Source: a virus. From it: 40,978 nucleotides of DNA. Shown here piece after piece: positions 6,591-12,889 of the stretch (positions are counted from its first letter, which is position 1; every line of letters begins with the position of its first letter). The translations under genes and the position numbers were made by a program. A model generated the notes under the pieces. That model did not search any database, was not told where the DNA came from, and saw only the letters and a program-made list of their open reading frames with translations. Location: IMG/VR virus record IMGVR_UViG_3300036760_000086, positions 1 to 40,978 of that record; one strand, 5' to 3'.

Positions 6591-7262
6591 TTATAATGGT
6601 AGCCCTAGGGTTATATTTATGCCCATTGAGCTCAATTTGTCTGCAATCCCTTTGTCGTCTAGTTTCATCCACTCAAAGTAGGGATTATAATCTTCCTTTT
6701 CGTGCCACTTCTCACGTGCTACAAACACTGGTACTTGGCCTGTTGCCACCTGTGCTTCATATTCGTCAATGATTTTATCTACGTTACCAGTTACCTCCTC
6801 CTCAAAACATAGCACCCGGTAGTCATCGCTTGCCACATAGGCTATGGCGAACTTGTCATACCCAAGGGCCTTAGCATAGAGCTCGCCCTGTAGCTTGTGC
6901 CCAAGGCTTGGCCCTTCCTTTGCTTTGTACTTGAAGGCCATGTTGGTAGTGCTCTTTATCTCAATAGGGTACTCAAGCACCATATCTGCGATACCAGCCA
7001 CGCCACGGTAGGAGCACGCCTCTTGGTACCTTTTAGGCTCAACCCACTGGACAATGCGTTGTTCAACATCATTTCCACGTGCAAACTTGCGAAGGGTAAA
7101 CTCATCAACTGGCCTCTGTGGCACTTTGTAGTAGTGCAACATTTGCCACTGTAGGGGCCAACCTAGCCGGCTAGCACTAAGACGGCCTGACGGCTCTTTG
7201 TCTATAGCGTTTGCCAACACCTTTTTGTCTATAAGCTCTTGTATGGCTGGGTTTACTTTCAT
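6591..7262 (-). CDS. PD-(D/E)XK nuclease, Cas4/RecB-like
   Basis: The 223-residue sequence carries the core of the PD-(D/E)XK fold: Glu67 in GNDVEQRI (motif I helix), Asp93 in GIADMVLEY, Glu101-Ile-Lys103 in YPIEIKST and the following helix motif Gln125-xxx-Tyr129 (KLQGELYAKALGY). This matches the RecB-family exonucleases, including Cas4-type proteins, although the four Cys residues of the Cas4 iron-sulfur cluster are not present. Such enzymes resect double-stranded DNA ends for recombination; here it would partner with the SSB-like protein and RecA. The catalytic residues are visible, the precise substrate is inferred. Confidence 0.8.
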   Translation of the reverse strand: MKVNPAIQELIDKKVLANAIDKEPSGRLSASRLGWPLQWQMLHYYKVPQRPVDEFTLRKFARGNDVEQRIVQWVEPKRYQEACSYRGVAGIADMVLEYPIEIKSTTNMAFKYKAKEGPSLGHKLQGELYAKALGYDKFAIAYVASDDYRVLCFEEEVTGNVDKIIDEYEAQVATGQVPVFVAREKWHEKEDYNPYFEWMKLDDKGIADKLSSMGINITLGLPL

Positions 7263-7264
7263 TT

Positions 7265-7423
7265 TTAGTGTGGTGTCCGAACAACTATGATTATAACGTT
7301 TAGAAGCACAAGGAAGAAGTCAAACAACGCAATGTTTTGCTCATCTTCCCTTAGAGCGTGTAACCCGGCGAAGAGACACCAACCTGCGGCAAATGCGTTA
7401 AACAGTGTCAGTAGGTCGTACAT
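7265..7423 (-). CDS. Small two-span membrane protein, 52 aa
   Basis: ATG 7421-7423 to stop 7265-7267, two bases before the nuclease ATG. Two hydrophobic segments (LLTLFNAFAAGWCLFAGL and FDFFLVLLNVIIIVV) are joined by an acidic loop (HALREDEQN). It is translationally adjacent to both the nuclease and the ParB-like gene. No family recognised; a membrane-associated takeover or superinfection-exclusion role is possible but unproven. Confidence 0.6.
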   Translation of the reverse strand: MYDLLTLFNAFAAGWCLFAGLHALREDEQNIALFDFFLVLLNVIIIVVRTPH

Positions 7424-7428
7424 AAGGT

Positions 7429-8307
7429 TTATACAGTCTCAAGTACCTTTTTGATGAGTTTCTGGCATTCCTCAAGAGTTAGGACTTGTGCTGGAGTTAG
7501 TTTGATGTCAAGCAACTTCAAGTAATTGCGTCCATGTGAATTGACGTATTGCGCGTTGTTCATCATGTTACGAAGGTGATAAGCACCCTTAGCCTTTGAT
7601 TCTTTGTACAACTCAACAGTACCCATTTTTGAGCTCAAGAACTTCTCAATCATCTTTGGGTTCCTTGAAAATGAATCCTTAATCTTTATGACGTCACCCT
7701 TTTTACGTATATCTCCAGATGAAATAAGGTCAGTGATACGGTTCTCCAACTGCTTCTCTTGCTGACGGGTGAACTTTTCCTCAAGTTCCCCCTGTGTTTT
7801 AGTTATAGCAACCGACTTAACCGAGTTCATCACCAAAGCATAGTCAATCGGTATCTCATTTCTGGTGAAGTTCTCCTTATCTACTAGTGCCGCAAAGGCG
7901 GCGTATCGTCGTGCCGTATGTTCGCTTATACTAAGCAACTTCATTGCTTGCTGTAAGGACATCCCCATTTCATCGGCTATTTTTATAATAGCATTGGCCT
8001 TTTCAATAGGTGTCCAACTTTCATGTTGCTCCTGAATGTTGAACTGAATAATAAGGCGGTCAATCCCTTTCTGGGCTTTTTCTATAACCACAGGCACTTC
8101 AGTCAACTTTAATTCTTGTGCGGCACGGAATCTGCGCTCCCCATCAGTCAAAAGGTATTTACCAGATCCTAAATCCTCCACAGTTAGAGGACTACGGATA
8201 CCATGCTTCTTTATAGATTCTTTTAGAGAGAACATCTTATCTGCCGCGAAGTACTTTCTCGGCTGGTTTTCATCAGGTACTATCTTGCCTATCGGTACAG
8301 TAGTCAT
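7429..8307 (-). CDS. ParB/Srx-fold protein (ParB-like)
   Basis: Residues 1-80 form the ParB N-terminal domain: PDENQPRK at 11-18 (Box I) and TDGERRFRAA at 54-63 (Box II, the GERRxRA CTP-binding signature). A helix-turn-helix region follows (MSLQQAMKLLSISEHTARRYAAF, about 114-136), then a basic, coiled C-terminal half. ParB proteins are CTP-dependent DNA clamps that load at parS sites. No ParA ATPase was found in the window, so a role in plasmid-like partition is uncertain; phage ParB-like proteins may instead act in regulation or DNA handling. It is in the leftward operon between small membrane proteins. Confidence 0.8.
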   Translation of the reverse strand: MTTVPIGKIVPDENQPRKYFAADKMFSLKESIKKHGIRSPLTVEDLGSGKYLLTDGERRFRAAQELKLTEVPVVIEKAQKGIDRLIIQFNIQEQHESWTPIEKANAIIKIADEMGMSLQQAMKLLSISEHTARRYAAFAALVDKENFTRNEIPIDYALVMNSVKSVAITKTQGELEEKFTRQQEKQLENRITDLISSGDIRKKGDVIKIKDSFSRNPKMIEKFLSSKMGTVELYKESKAKGAYHLRNMMNNAQYVNSHGRNYLKLLDIKLTPAQVLTLEECQKLIKKVLETV

Positions 8308-8316
8308 AGTGCTTTG

Positions 8317-8592
8317 TTAATCTTTTTTAATTTGTATCGGACTTACTATTGAAACACCCCCGGCCATTACGTGCACCTTGTTTAGAAGGTTAATAGATTC
8401 CTCCCAACCCTTCAATGCCTTATCAGTAGAGGCAATACTATCTTTAAGCAACTTTTGCTGTGGCTTGTAAAAGAAGTGGTCAAAGGTGAACCAACATGAT
8501 AACCAACCCACTTGCACACATACTAATGCTCCTAGAACCATCAAAGTTATTGTCATAAATCGCTTTCTTGAATCGGACTGATAATGCTCCAT
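8317..8592 (-). CDS. Membrane protein with one span and coiled cytoplasmic/periplasmic tail, 91 aa
   Basis: A charged N-terminus (MEHYQSDSRKRF) is followed by a hydrophobic stretch at about residues 13-37 (MTITLMVLGALVCVQVGWLS then CWFTF) and a hydrophilic helical tail (KLLKDSIASTDKALKGWEES). It overlaps the preceding gene by 40 bases in another frame, so the two are probably translated together. Rz-type spanins have a similar layout, but the gene lies far from the lysin. No family recognised. Confidence 0.6.
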   Translation of the reverse strand: MEHYQSDSRKRFMTITLMVLGALVCVQVGWLSCWFTFDHFFYKPQQKLLKDSIASTDKALKGWEESINLLNKVHVMAGGVSIVSPIQIKKD

Positions 8593-8765
8593 GTGCTTAC
8601 AGGTAAGTTCCTAATCTCCTCATTCATTGCTCGGCCTACGTCTGGGAACTTATCCAATACGTCTGCAATGATGTCTTTTACTGTTGGCAGGTTTCCTTCG
8701 GCAATAGCCTGTTCAAAGTTCTCACGTGCGGCTTCCAACCACTTGTCATTTTCTATATGGGACAT
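8553..8765 (-). CDS. Small acidic helical protein, 70 aa
   Basis: An amphipathic, mostly helical sequence (WLEAARENFEQAIAEGN, TVKDIIADVLDKFPDVG) without membrane segments or Cys. It is preceded by a structured leader (8782-8827) and begins the confidently called leftward gene string. No function can be assigned. Confidence 0.55.
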   Translation of the reverse strand: MSHIENDKWLEAARENFEQAIAEGNLPTVKDIIADVLDKFPDVGRAMNEEIRNLPVSTWSIISPIQESDL

Positions 8766-8781
8766 GGTGCTTTTTTGTTAT

Positions 8782-8827
8782 CCCTAAACCCCGCCGCCGT
8801 AGTGAACCACGGCGAGGAAGTTTAGGG
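8782..8827 (-). promoter_or_regulatory. Two-stem RNA structure before the leftward gene at 8765
   Basis: CCCTAAAC (8782-8789) pairs perfectly with GTTTAGGG (8820-8827), and inside it CGCCGT (8795-8800) pairs with ACGGCG (8809-8814) around an 8-nt loop. There is no U tract after it, so it is more likely a leader structure or processing site than a terminator. It ends about 17 bases before the ATG of the 70-residue gene. Confidence 0.5.
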
Positions 8828-9037
8828 CACTACTGTTAATTCGTACCCAAGGAAACTTTCGTTCCCTCTAAAAGGCCAACTGAGGAGTACCCGCGTAAAG
8901 GGTTTATACAAGTGCTGGGAGGGAGATAGGTGATTTTGTATCCAGCGTAAGTGGTACCACTTAGGACACGCGTCATAGTCCAACAAAGTACGGTGTTGGC
9001 CCCGTTCACCCTCAACGTCTTCTCCCCCTCCAAACAC
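8822..9037 (-). CDS. Uncertain GTG-start reading frame, 71 aa
   Basis: A leftward frame opens at GTG 9035-9037, directly after an in-frame stop, and ends inside the hairpin at 8822. Its composition is protein-like (PKWYHLRW, LSWPFRGNESFLGYEL), but a second overlapping frame on the same strand is also open, no clear ribosome site is visible and the start is not ATG. If it is not coding, 8828-9098 is an untranslated leader and promoter region. Confidence 0.25.
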   Translation of the reverse strand: MFGGGEDVEGERGQHRTLLDYDACPKWYHLRWIQNHLSPSQHLYKPFTRVLLSWPFRGNESFLGYELTVVP

Positions 9038-9098
9038 TCATATAAAAGAACCTAAACCCAACTATCCCTGTTTTCCCTCTACAAACTACTCTACCAAA

Positions 9099-9114
9099 TG
9101 CACAACGTTGTGCA
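9099..9114. promoter_or_regulatory. Operator, perfect 16-bp palindrome
   Basis: TGCACAACGTTGTGCA is exactly self-complementary. Its right half supplies the TTGTGC -35 element (9108-9113) of a rightward promoter with TACAAT 16 bp downstream (9130-9135), so a bound dimeric repressor would block it. It also lies upstream of the leftward genes, where no clear -10 was found. Confidence 0.65.
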
Positions 9115-9149
9115 AGGTGGATAACATACTACAATATAAAAGGTGGAAA

Positions 9150-9187
9150 TGTACAACGTTGTGCATTTATTGGCTATAGGGTATAGT
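9150..9187 (+). promoter_or_regulatory. Promoter of the recombination operon with second operator copy
   Basis: TGTACAACGTTGTGCA (9150-9165) differs from the perfect operator at one base. Its right half is the -35 TTGTGC (9159-9164); after a 17-bp spacer comes TATAGT (9182-9187), 10 nt before the ATG at 9198. This is the best-formed sigma-70-type promoter in the window and its position inside an operator implies repression by the same factor as at 2664 and 9099. Confidence 0.65.
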
Positions 9188-9197
9188 ACATGTACTT

Positions 9198-9332
9198 ATG
9201 CTGAACGCGAGTGAGATGGGCAAAAAGGGCATTAAGGTAGTGAATGCAATGTTGACAAAAGATATGCGTTCTGCAAATGCCAAAAAAGGATGGGCACTTC
9301 GTAAAGCCAAACTTTCACGGGGAAAGAAATAA
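9198..9332 (+). CDS. Small basic protein, 44 aa, first gene of recombination operon
   Basis: ATG 9198-9200 to TAA 9330-9332, one base before the recA start. The product is Lys/Arg-rich, especially at the end (KKGWALRKAKLSRGKK), as in small nucleic-acid-binding proteins. A leader of only a few bases is predicted from the TATAGT box. No family recognised; the tight spacing to recA supports it being real. Confidence 0.55.
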   Translation: MLNASEMGKKGIKVVNAMLTKDMRSANAKKGWALRKAKLSRGKK

Positions 9333-9333
9333 T

Positions 9334-10233
9334 ATGTCTATCATCCCTTTTGCCGATAGCATTGAGGAAATACGGGTAATACCTACAGGGCTTTTTATTG
9401 ACAAACTATCGGGCATTGGTGGTATCCCTAGGGGGGCAATAACCGAAATCTTCGGTGATGAGGGTATTGGCAAAACTAGTGCATGTCTACAACTAGTTGC
9501 AAACGCGCAAAAACAAGGTCTACGGTGTTTGTGGGCAGATGTTGAGTATTCCTTCATCCCCGGCTATGCAAAGATACTAGGGGTAGATAACAGCAAGCTA
9601 GGCCTCATCCGTGAGGAGTTTGCAGAGGCTACCTTGGAGAAGTTGGAGGAGGCCGTCAAAAGTGGTGAGTGGGACTTAATAGTTTTAGACAGTGTAGGTG
9701 GTATTTTGCCACGCGCAGAAGCAGAAAAGGGTGTAGACGGTAAAACGATTGGTGGGCAAGCAGGTTTAATGGCTCGTTTTTGCCGCAAGATAGTGCCGGC
9801 TCTCTCAATCAACGGTGCCGCACTCATTGTTATAAACCATAGCTTTATAGACATCATGTCAGGCAAGCTCCTCACTTCGGGAGGTAGGAAGTTGGCCTAT
9901 CACAAATCACTCTCCATACGTTTTAAGTTGAAGCAAGGTGTCACCCTAAAGACAGGAGACCGTAAGGTGGGCAAAGTTATAGTGGGTGAAGTACGTAAAA
10001 ACAAACTAGCCGCCACTGAGGGATTAGAACTTGATGGGCAACTCATCTTTGGCACTGGATTTAGTGCCGGGGCCGACTTGCTAAATGACGCATTAGACAA
10101 AGGTGTGGTTGCCAAAAAAGGGAACACATATTATCTTGGCACCGAAAAGCTGGGTATAGGCTTGAGCCGTGTTCGTAAGATGGTCGAGGATGATGCAGTA
10201 CTAGCCGAAAAGATTAAATTCGCACTACAATGA
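9334..10233 (+). CDS. recA: RecA-family recombinase
   Basis: A 299-residue protein with the RecA core ATPase: Walker A GDEGIGKT (41-48), the RecA catalytic-Glu equivalent Glu71 in ADVEYSF, Walker B LIVLDS (115-120), the L2-side INHS segment and GGRKLAYHKSLSIRFK, which corresponds to the RecA strand after loop L2. It would form filaments on single-stranded DNA and catalyse strand exchange. The ATG at 9334 is preferred over an upstream in-frame ATG (9277) because it follows GGGGAAAGAAATA and the stop of the small upstream gene. It overlaps the next gene by an ATGA. It is smaller than bacterial RecA because the C-terminal domain is reduced. Confidence 0.88.
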   Translation: MSIIPFADSIEEIRVIPTGLFIDKLSGIGGIPRGAITEIFGDEGIGKTSACLQLVANAQKQGLRCLWADVEYSFIPGYAKILGVDNSKLGLIREEFAEATLEKLEEAVKSGEWDLIVLDSVGGILPRAEAEKGVDGKTIGGQAGLMARFCRKIVPALSINGAALIVINHSFIDIMSGKLLTSGGRKLAYHKSLSIRFKLKQGVTLKTGDRKVGKVIVGEVRKNKLAATEGLELDGQLIFGTGFSAGADLLNDALDKGVVAKKGNTYYLGTEKLGIGLSRVRKMVEDDAVLAEKIKFALQ

Positions 10234-10472
10234 CAAAGAAACAAACGTGTCCAAAATGTGGAAAGGAACTTGTGGGCCTTGAGTATACCCACGACAGCAA
10301 GTTCCACTACGATGGCGTTAGCGAATTGATGTGCCCCACAGGCCACTACCGTATTGGCCGATGGTGTGGTCGTACTTTGACAGACCACGAAAGGGAACCT
10401 AAAGATTGCATGGTGCCCTTTGCTCATCCAATGGAGATGATTATTGAACAAGGTTCGGGAGATACTTTATGA
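10230..10472 (+). CDS. Zinc-ribbon-like small protein, 80 aa
   Basis: CPKCGKEL near the N-terminus and later LMCPTGHYRIGRWC provide four Cys in a ribbon-like arrangement, with additional His residues in the second half. It overlaps recA and the following gene through ATGA junctions, so it is translated as part of the operon. A nucleic-acid-binding or adaptor role is plausible; no named family. Confidence 0.6.
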   Translation: MTKKQTCPKCGKELVGLEYTHDSKFHYDGVSELMCPTGHYRIGRWCGRTLTDHEREPKDCMVPFAHPMEMIIEQGSGDTL

Positions 10473-10645
10473 AATGCCAAAACCCCACTTGTAGTAACGA
10501 ATTACCTGTTAAAAAAGGGTGGGCTTCAATGACTAAGAGCTATTGTAGTGTTCCTTGCTACCGGGCTTCAAAGACTTTTAAGGAAATGGGGAAGCATGAA
10601 GGACTTGCTAAAGGTAGAGATATAAATATAGGAAAAGGAAAATGA
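10469..10645 (+). CDS. Cys-rich mini-protein, 58 aa
   Basis: The pattern CQNPTCSNE and CSVPCYRASK (two CxxxC pairs) predicts one zinc site, followed by a basic tail rich in Gly and Lys. Both ends share ATGA overlaps with neighbours. It resembles short zinc-ribbon proteins common in phages; function unknown. Confidence 0.6.
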   Translation: MKCQNPTCSNELPVKKGWASMTKSYCSVPCYRASKTFKEMGKHEGLAKGRDINIGKGK

Positions 10646-11034
10646 AAGAAGAACTAGAACCAACCGATATAGATATTTCTAAAGTGACTGGCAACCAAAA
10701 GTGGAGGATTACTTGGCAGGGCAAGGAACTATTCAATATGGAGAAGTCCCCAAAGTTGAGTGGTTCTAAGCGTATTGCCTTTACTATGGAGGAGTTAATC
10801 AACCGTGATGGAAAGAAGTGCCGCAAATGCGGACGTGAGGAGTGGCTCACCATAGAGCATATTGTCCCTGTACACTTCATGCGCGACATGGGTATTCCTG
10901 ATTATGAAACCTACGATGACAAAGAAAATCTTCAGATACTCTGTAAGATGTGCAATACCTTTAAGGGGGGTAGGTTTGATTTTAGTGACCCACGAACAAA
11001 ACAGGTCTTGCTACGTCTTCTTGAAAAGATATGA
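10642..11034 (+). CDS. HNH endonuclease
   Basis: A 130-residue HNH nuclease: CRKC (60-63), the His-containing core IEHIVPVH (71-78), Asn96 in ENLQILCKMCN and a second CxxC (101-104) complete the zinc-stabilised beta-beta-alpha-metal fold. The first 55 residues have no clear domain. It is embedded in the recombination operon by ATGA overlaps on both sides, so it may be a resident recombination nuclease or a domesticated homing nuclease. No duplicated flanks like those around the groES insertion were noticed. Confidence 0.82.
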   Translation: MKEELEPTDIDISKVTGNQKWRITWQGKELFNMEKSPKLSGSKRIAFTMEELINRDGKKCRKCGREEWLTIEHIVPVHFMRDMGIPDYETYDDKENLQILCKMCNTFKGGRFDFSDPRTKQVLLRLLEKI

Positions 11035-11186
11035 GGCGTAAGTCCGAAAAGATACCTGAGGAGTGGGTTAAGTGCCCCAAATGTGATAGATTTTATGGCT
11101 TTATACGGTGCAGAATCACAAAAGGTGGCAAGTCTCAATGTTTGACTTGTGCCGTTGAAGAAAGCAAAACCCCCACGGGAGCGTAG
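11031..11186 (+). CDS. Zinc-ribbon mini-protein, 51 aa
   Basis: CPKCDRFY and CLTCAVEE form a two-CxxC ribbon with a basic segment between them (RCRITKGGK). It starts in an ATGA overlap with the HNH gene and its stop codon lies inside the hairpin at 11169-11195. It is the last gene of the rightward recombination operon. Confidence 0.6.
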   Translation: MRRKSEKIPEEWVKCPKCDRFYGFIRCRITKGGKSQCLTCAVEESKTPTGA

Positions 11187-11195
11187 CGTGGGGGT
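11169..11195 (-). terminator. Hairpin terminator for leftward transcripts
   Basis: ACCCCCACG pairs with CGTGGGGGT over 9 bp around a 9-nt loop. Reading leftward, four U residues (and then GCUUUC) follow, so it can end the transcript of the two small leftward genes at 11235-11538. Reading rightward the stem overlaps the stop codon of the preceding gene and has no U tract. Confidence 0.55.
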
Positions 11196-11205
11196 ATGCT
11201 ATTAT

Positions 11206-11266
11206 AAGTAAGCGGGAAGCAACCAAACCAGCATCTAGGCGGTGACGACCGCCTTTTTGCTTACTT
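11206..11266 (+). terminator. Intrinsic terminator of the recombination operon inside an 8-bp inverted repeat
   Basis: GGCGGT and ACCGCC (11238-11253) with a GACG loop are followed by five U residues (11254-11258). AAGTAAGC at 11206-11213 and its complement GCTTACTT at 11259-11266 bracket the whole element and could close a longer stem. It also overlaps the end of the leftward 44-residue gene. Confidence 0.7.
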
Positions 11267-11369
11267 GTTCTAACAACCTTGCGAGAGTAATCCTATCCTG
11301 ACGAGTTTCTGCTTGTTCGTATTGCTTGCGAATCTCTACGGCCTTACGCGCTTTTTCTAATGGTGTCAT
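11235..11369 (-). CDS. Small charged helical protein, 44 aa
   Basis: ATG 11367-11369 opens inside the 3' end of the upstream HTH-like gene (26-base overlap), which is the usual arrangement for coupled translation. The sequence is helical and charged (LEKARKAVEIRKQYEQAETR, then ITLARLLEQVSKK). No family recognised. Confidence 0.45.
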   Translation of the reverse strand: MTPLEKARKAVEIRKQYEQAETRQDRITLARLLEQVSKKAVVTA

Positions 11370-11538
11370 GAATTTTTCCACCTCCATTAGCGGTTAATTC
11401 CAAGACCTTGCGCCATATATGGCGGGTCTGGTCTACAGTTAAACCAAGACCCTTTCCAAACTCTCTAGTAGAGCCTACAGTTTCCCCAAGCCTTTTAACG
11501 CATAGCTTCGCAAACACTATTTCATTATCCATTGTCAA
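11344..11538 (-). CDS. Small putative helix-turn-helix protein, 64 aa
   Basis: Residues ~20-50 (GSTREFGKGLGLTVDQTRHI then WRKVLEL) have the spacing of a helix-turn-helix: short helix, Gly-containing turn and a recognition-like helix starting at TVDQTRHI. It is the only small, leftward, DNA-binding-looking gene near the regulatory region, so it is a candidate for the repressor acting at the palindromic operators, though nothing proves it. It forms a two-gene unit with the 44-residue gene. Confidence 0.5.
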   Translation of the reverse strand: MTMDNEIVFAKLCVKRLGETVGSTREFGKGLGLTVDQTRHIWRKVLELTANGGGKIHDTIRKSA

Positions 11539-11662
11539 TGTACGCTCCCCAGTGCGACTAAATCACTGGCCTACATCAATTCTACCATGTGGCAATTTAC
11601 AATCACTGAAAAACGTGTTATTTGCATTATGGTTAAGCCACCGAAGATACAGAATCAAGAAA

Positions 11663-12028
11663 TTAGATGGCATTTTCACTGCGTAACAAAGCCACGCTCT
11701 TGACAAAGTTGTGGTGTAATTTAACAGACAGGGAACCATTTGTGGTGTAATTTTTTCCAACTTGCTTGCCGGCAAACAAATGTGCTACCTTATCAGTCCT
11801 TGGGAAACTAGCGTAAATGCTTGGAGGCGTAGAGGGGTGGCGCAAGCCGCCCTTTTGCGTGTTAAAATAGAGTTGTTCACAGGCCGCACAGTGCAAATAA
11901 GGTACTTGGTTCGCACCCAACCATACCGCCGACAATGCTGTGCAAGTGCGTAATGAACTATAAAAGGCATAACCAAGGTAATCGCGCCCACCGTAGACGT
12001 AATAACTTGTCTGGGTATTGGACGCCAA
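11663..12028 (-). CDS. Uncertain TTG-start reading frame, 121 aa
   Basis: A long leftward frame fills most of the non-coding region, and contains a possible zinc pair (HCAACEQLYF). However, it has no internal Met, needs a TTG start without a ribosome site, and crosses the terminator-like hairpin at 11835. It is listed because it is the longest frame here; chance openness is quite possible. Confidence 0.22.
   Translation of the reverse strand: MASNTQTSYYVYGGRDYLGYAFYSSLRTCTALSAVWLGANQVPYLHCAACEQLYFNTQKGGLRHPSTPPSIYASFPRTDKVAHLFAGKQVGKNYTTNGSLSVKLHHNFVKSVALLRSENAI
11835..11856 (+). terminator. Rightward intrinsic terminator with GCAA tetraloop
   Basis: GGGTGGC and GCCGCCC pair over seven positions (one G-U) around a GNRA-type GCAA loop, followed by four U residues. 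With no coding gene upstream on this strand, it may end a short non-coding transcript arising in 11540-11830. Confidence 0.5.
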
Positions 12029-12071
12029 AATGGGCGCGTTTCAAGTTTCGCAAGGAAAGTGGATAACTTTA

Positions 12072-12102
12072 TTGCTCGTTTTTTGATAAACTAGGGTATA
12101 AT
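12072..12102 (+). promoter_or_regulatory. Probable promoter of the replication operon
   Basis: A perfect TATAAT (12097-12102) stands before the structured leader, with a -35-like TTGCTC at 12072-12077 (19-bp spacer). A second candidate, TTGTGC (12123-12128) with a 17-bp spacer and TATAAT (12146-12151), lies within the leader itself. A DnaA-box-like GTGGATAA at 12059-12066 is immediately upstream. Confidence 0.55.
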
Positions 12103-12108
12103 GATTTG

Positions 12109-12226
12109 CGTACAGGCTTTGCTTGTGCCGTCGGTGCAAATCCCCTATAATACTGAGCGTAAGAATCGCTTCGTGGGGTGAGGAGGGAGTTTACACGAAC
12201 TCCTCCTCCGACGAGGCGGTTTTTTT
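12109..12226 (+). ncRNA. Structured leader with terminator-like end before the replication gene
   Basis: GCCGTCGG (12127-12134) can pair with CCGAC-GA-GGC (12208-12217), closing a junction that contains CCCC/GGGG (12142-12145 with 12175-12178), a small GAGCG/CGCTT hairpin and a strong 11-bp stem GAGGAG..GTT/AAC..CTC (12180-12191 with 12198-12208). Seven U residues (12220-12226) follow and touch the ATG at 12227. This resembles an attenuator or riboswitch expression platform that ends transcription just before the gene, but it matches no class I recognise. Confidence 0.55.
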
Positions 12227-12889
12227 ATGCGATACTCACTAATCCACCACGATGTAAGGGAAAAATTCGGTTTAACCGTAGGTGATTATTTGGTATGTGA
12301 TTCTATACACCAGCTTTCATACGGTGCTCCCACTAACAGACCTAACACCCAAATAGCTAAGTTTCTTGGTGTTGATGAGGGTACAGTGCGCCATGCCAAG
12401 GTCAAGTTGCTTAAATTAGGTCTAGTAATGAAGGTAGGCGATGGTTTTTCAACCACGCCCTTATGGTCTGAAGCTGTTACTTTCGCTCGGAATAATTCCG
12501 AACTTATCTCGGAAAAAAACCGCCCTTCTATAATGAATATAGATAAGAAGGCGATTGCAGAGCCAATCGCTTCTTCCTCTCGGAATGTTCGTGTTGTTAA
12601 GGTAGACAAAGACGGTAAAGAGAAACCCCCCCCAGTGAAACGAGACCCCACCGCGTGGAACTTACGACAACGCCTCTACAAGCGTTTAGAGGAGGATACT
12701 GGTAAATACCCCACACCCCACACTGGCGACTACGTACGGCTTCGTTTAGCACTTTCAGGGGGCTTAACAGAACAGGACTGCATTACCTTATTTGAGGATG
12801 CATTATCAAACAGCAAGAAAAAGATTAGAACAGTTCGTCAGGCTTTTACTGCACATGAAATTGATTCTTACCGACAAGATTACCTATGA
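12227..12889 (+). CDS. Winged-helix replication initiator-like protein
   Basis: Residues 1-75 form a winged helix-turn-helix (GDYLVCDSIHQLSYG, NTQIAKFLGVDEGTVRHAKV, LLKLGLVMK), as in phage O-type and DnaD-like replication proteins. A basic, low-complexity linker (~95-140) leads to a C-terminal helical domain (SGGLTEQDCITLFEDALSN) that may bind the helicase. It overlaps the helicase gene by an ATGA and lies directly behind a structured leader. Origin recognition and helicase loading are inferred from the architecture and operon. Confidence 0.65.
   Translation: MRYSLIHHDVREKFGLTVGDYLVCDSIHQLSYGAPTNRPNTQIAKFLGVDEGTVRHAKVKLLKLGLVMKVGDGFSTTPLWSEAVTFARNNSELISEKNRPSIMNIDKKAIAEPIASSSRNVRVVKVDKDGKEKPPPVKRDPTAWNLRQRLYKRLEEDTGKYPTPHTGDYVRLRLALSGGLTEQDCITLFEDALSNSKKKIRTVRQAFTAHEIDSYRQDYL

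Larger units (their letters stand above)
11539..12060. other. Largely non-coding region with direct repeats, possible origin
   Basis: No convincing gene lies here. Visible elements are two exact 14-bp direct repeats, TTGTGGTGTAATTT, at 11709-11722 and 11740-11753 (31 bp apart, about three helical turns), a palindrome TTGCCGGCAA at 11766-11775, a terminator at 11835-11856 and a DnaA-box-like GTGGATAA just beyond at 12059. The position directly before the replication genes makes this the best candidate for an origin or a regulatory switch. Confidence 0.4.

Noticed and set aside
12130-12150. T-arm-like GGTGCAAATCC suggesting a tRNA
   Set aside because: The flanking bases do not form a five-pair T stem and no anticodon or acceptor arm fits; it is better explained as part of the structured leader.
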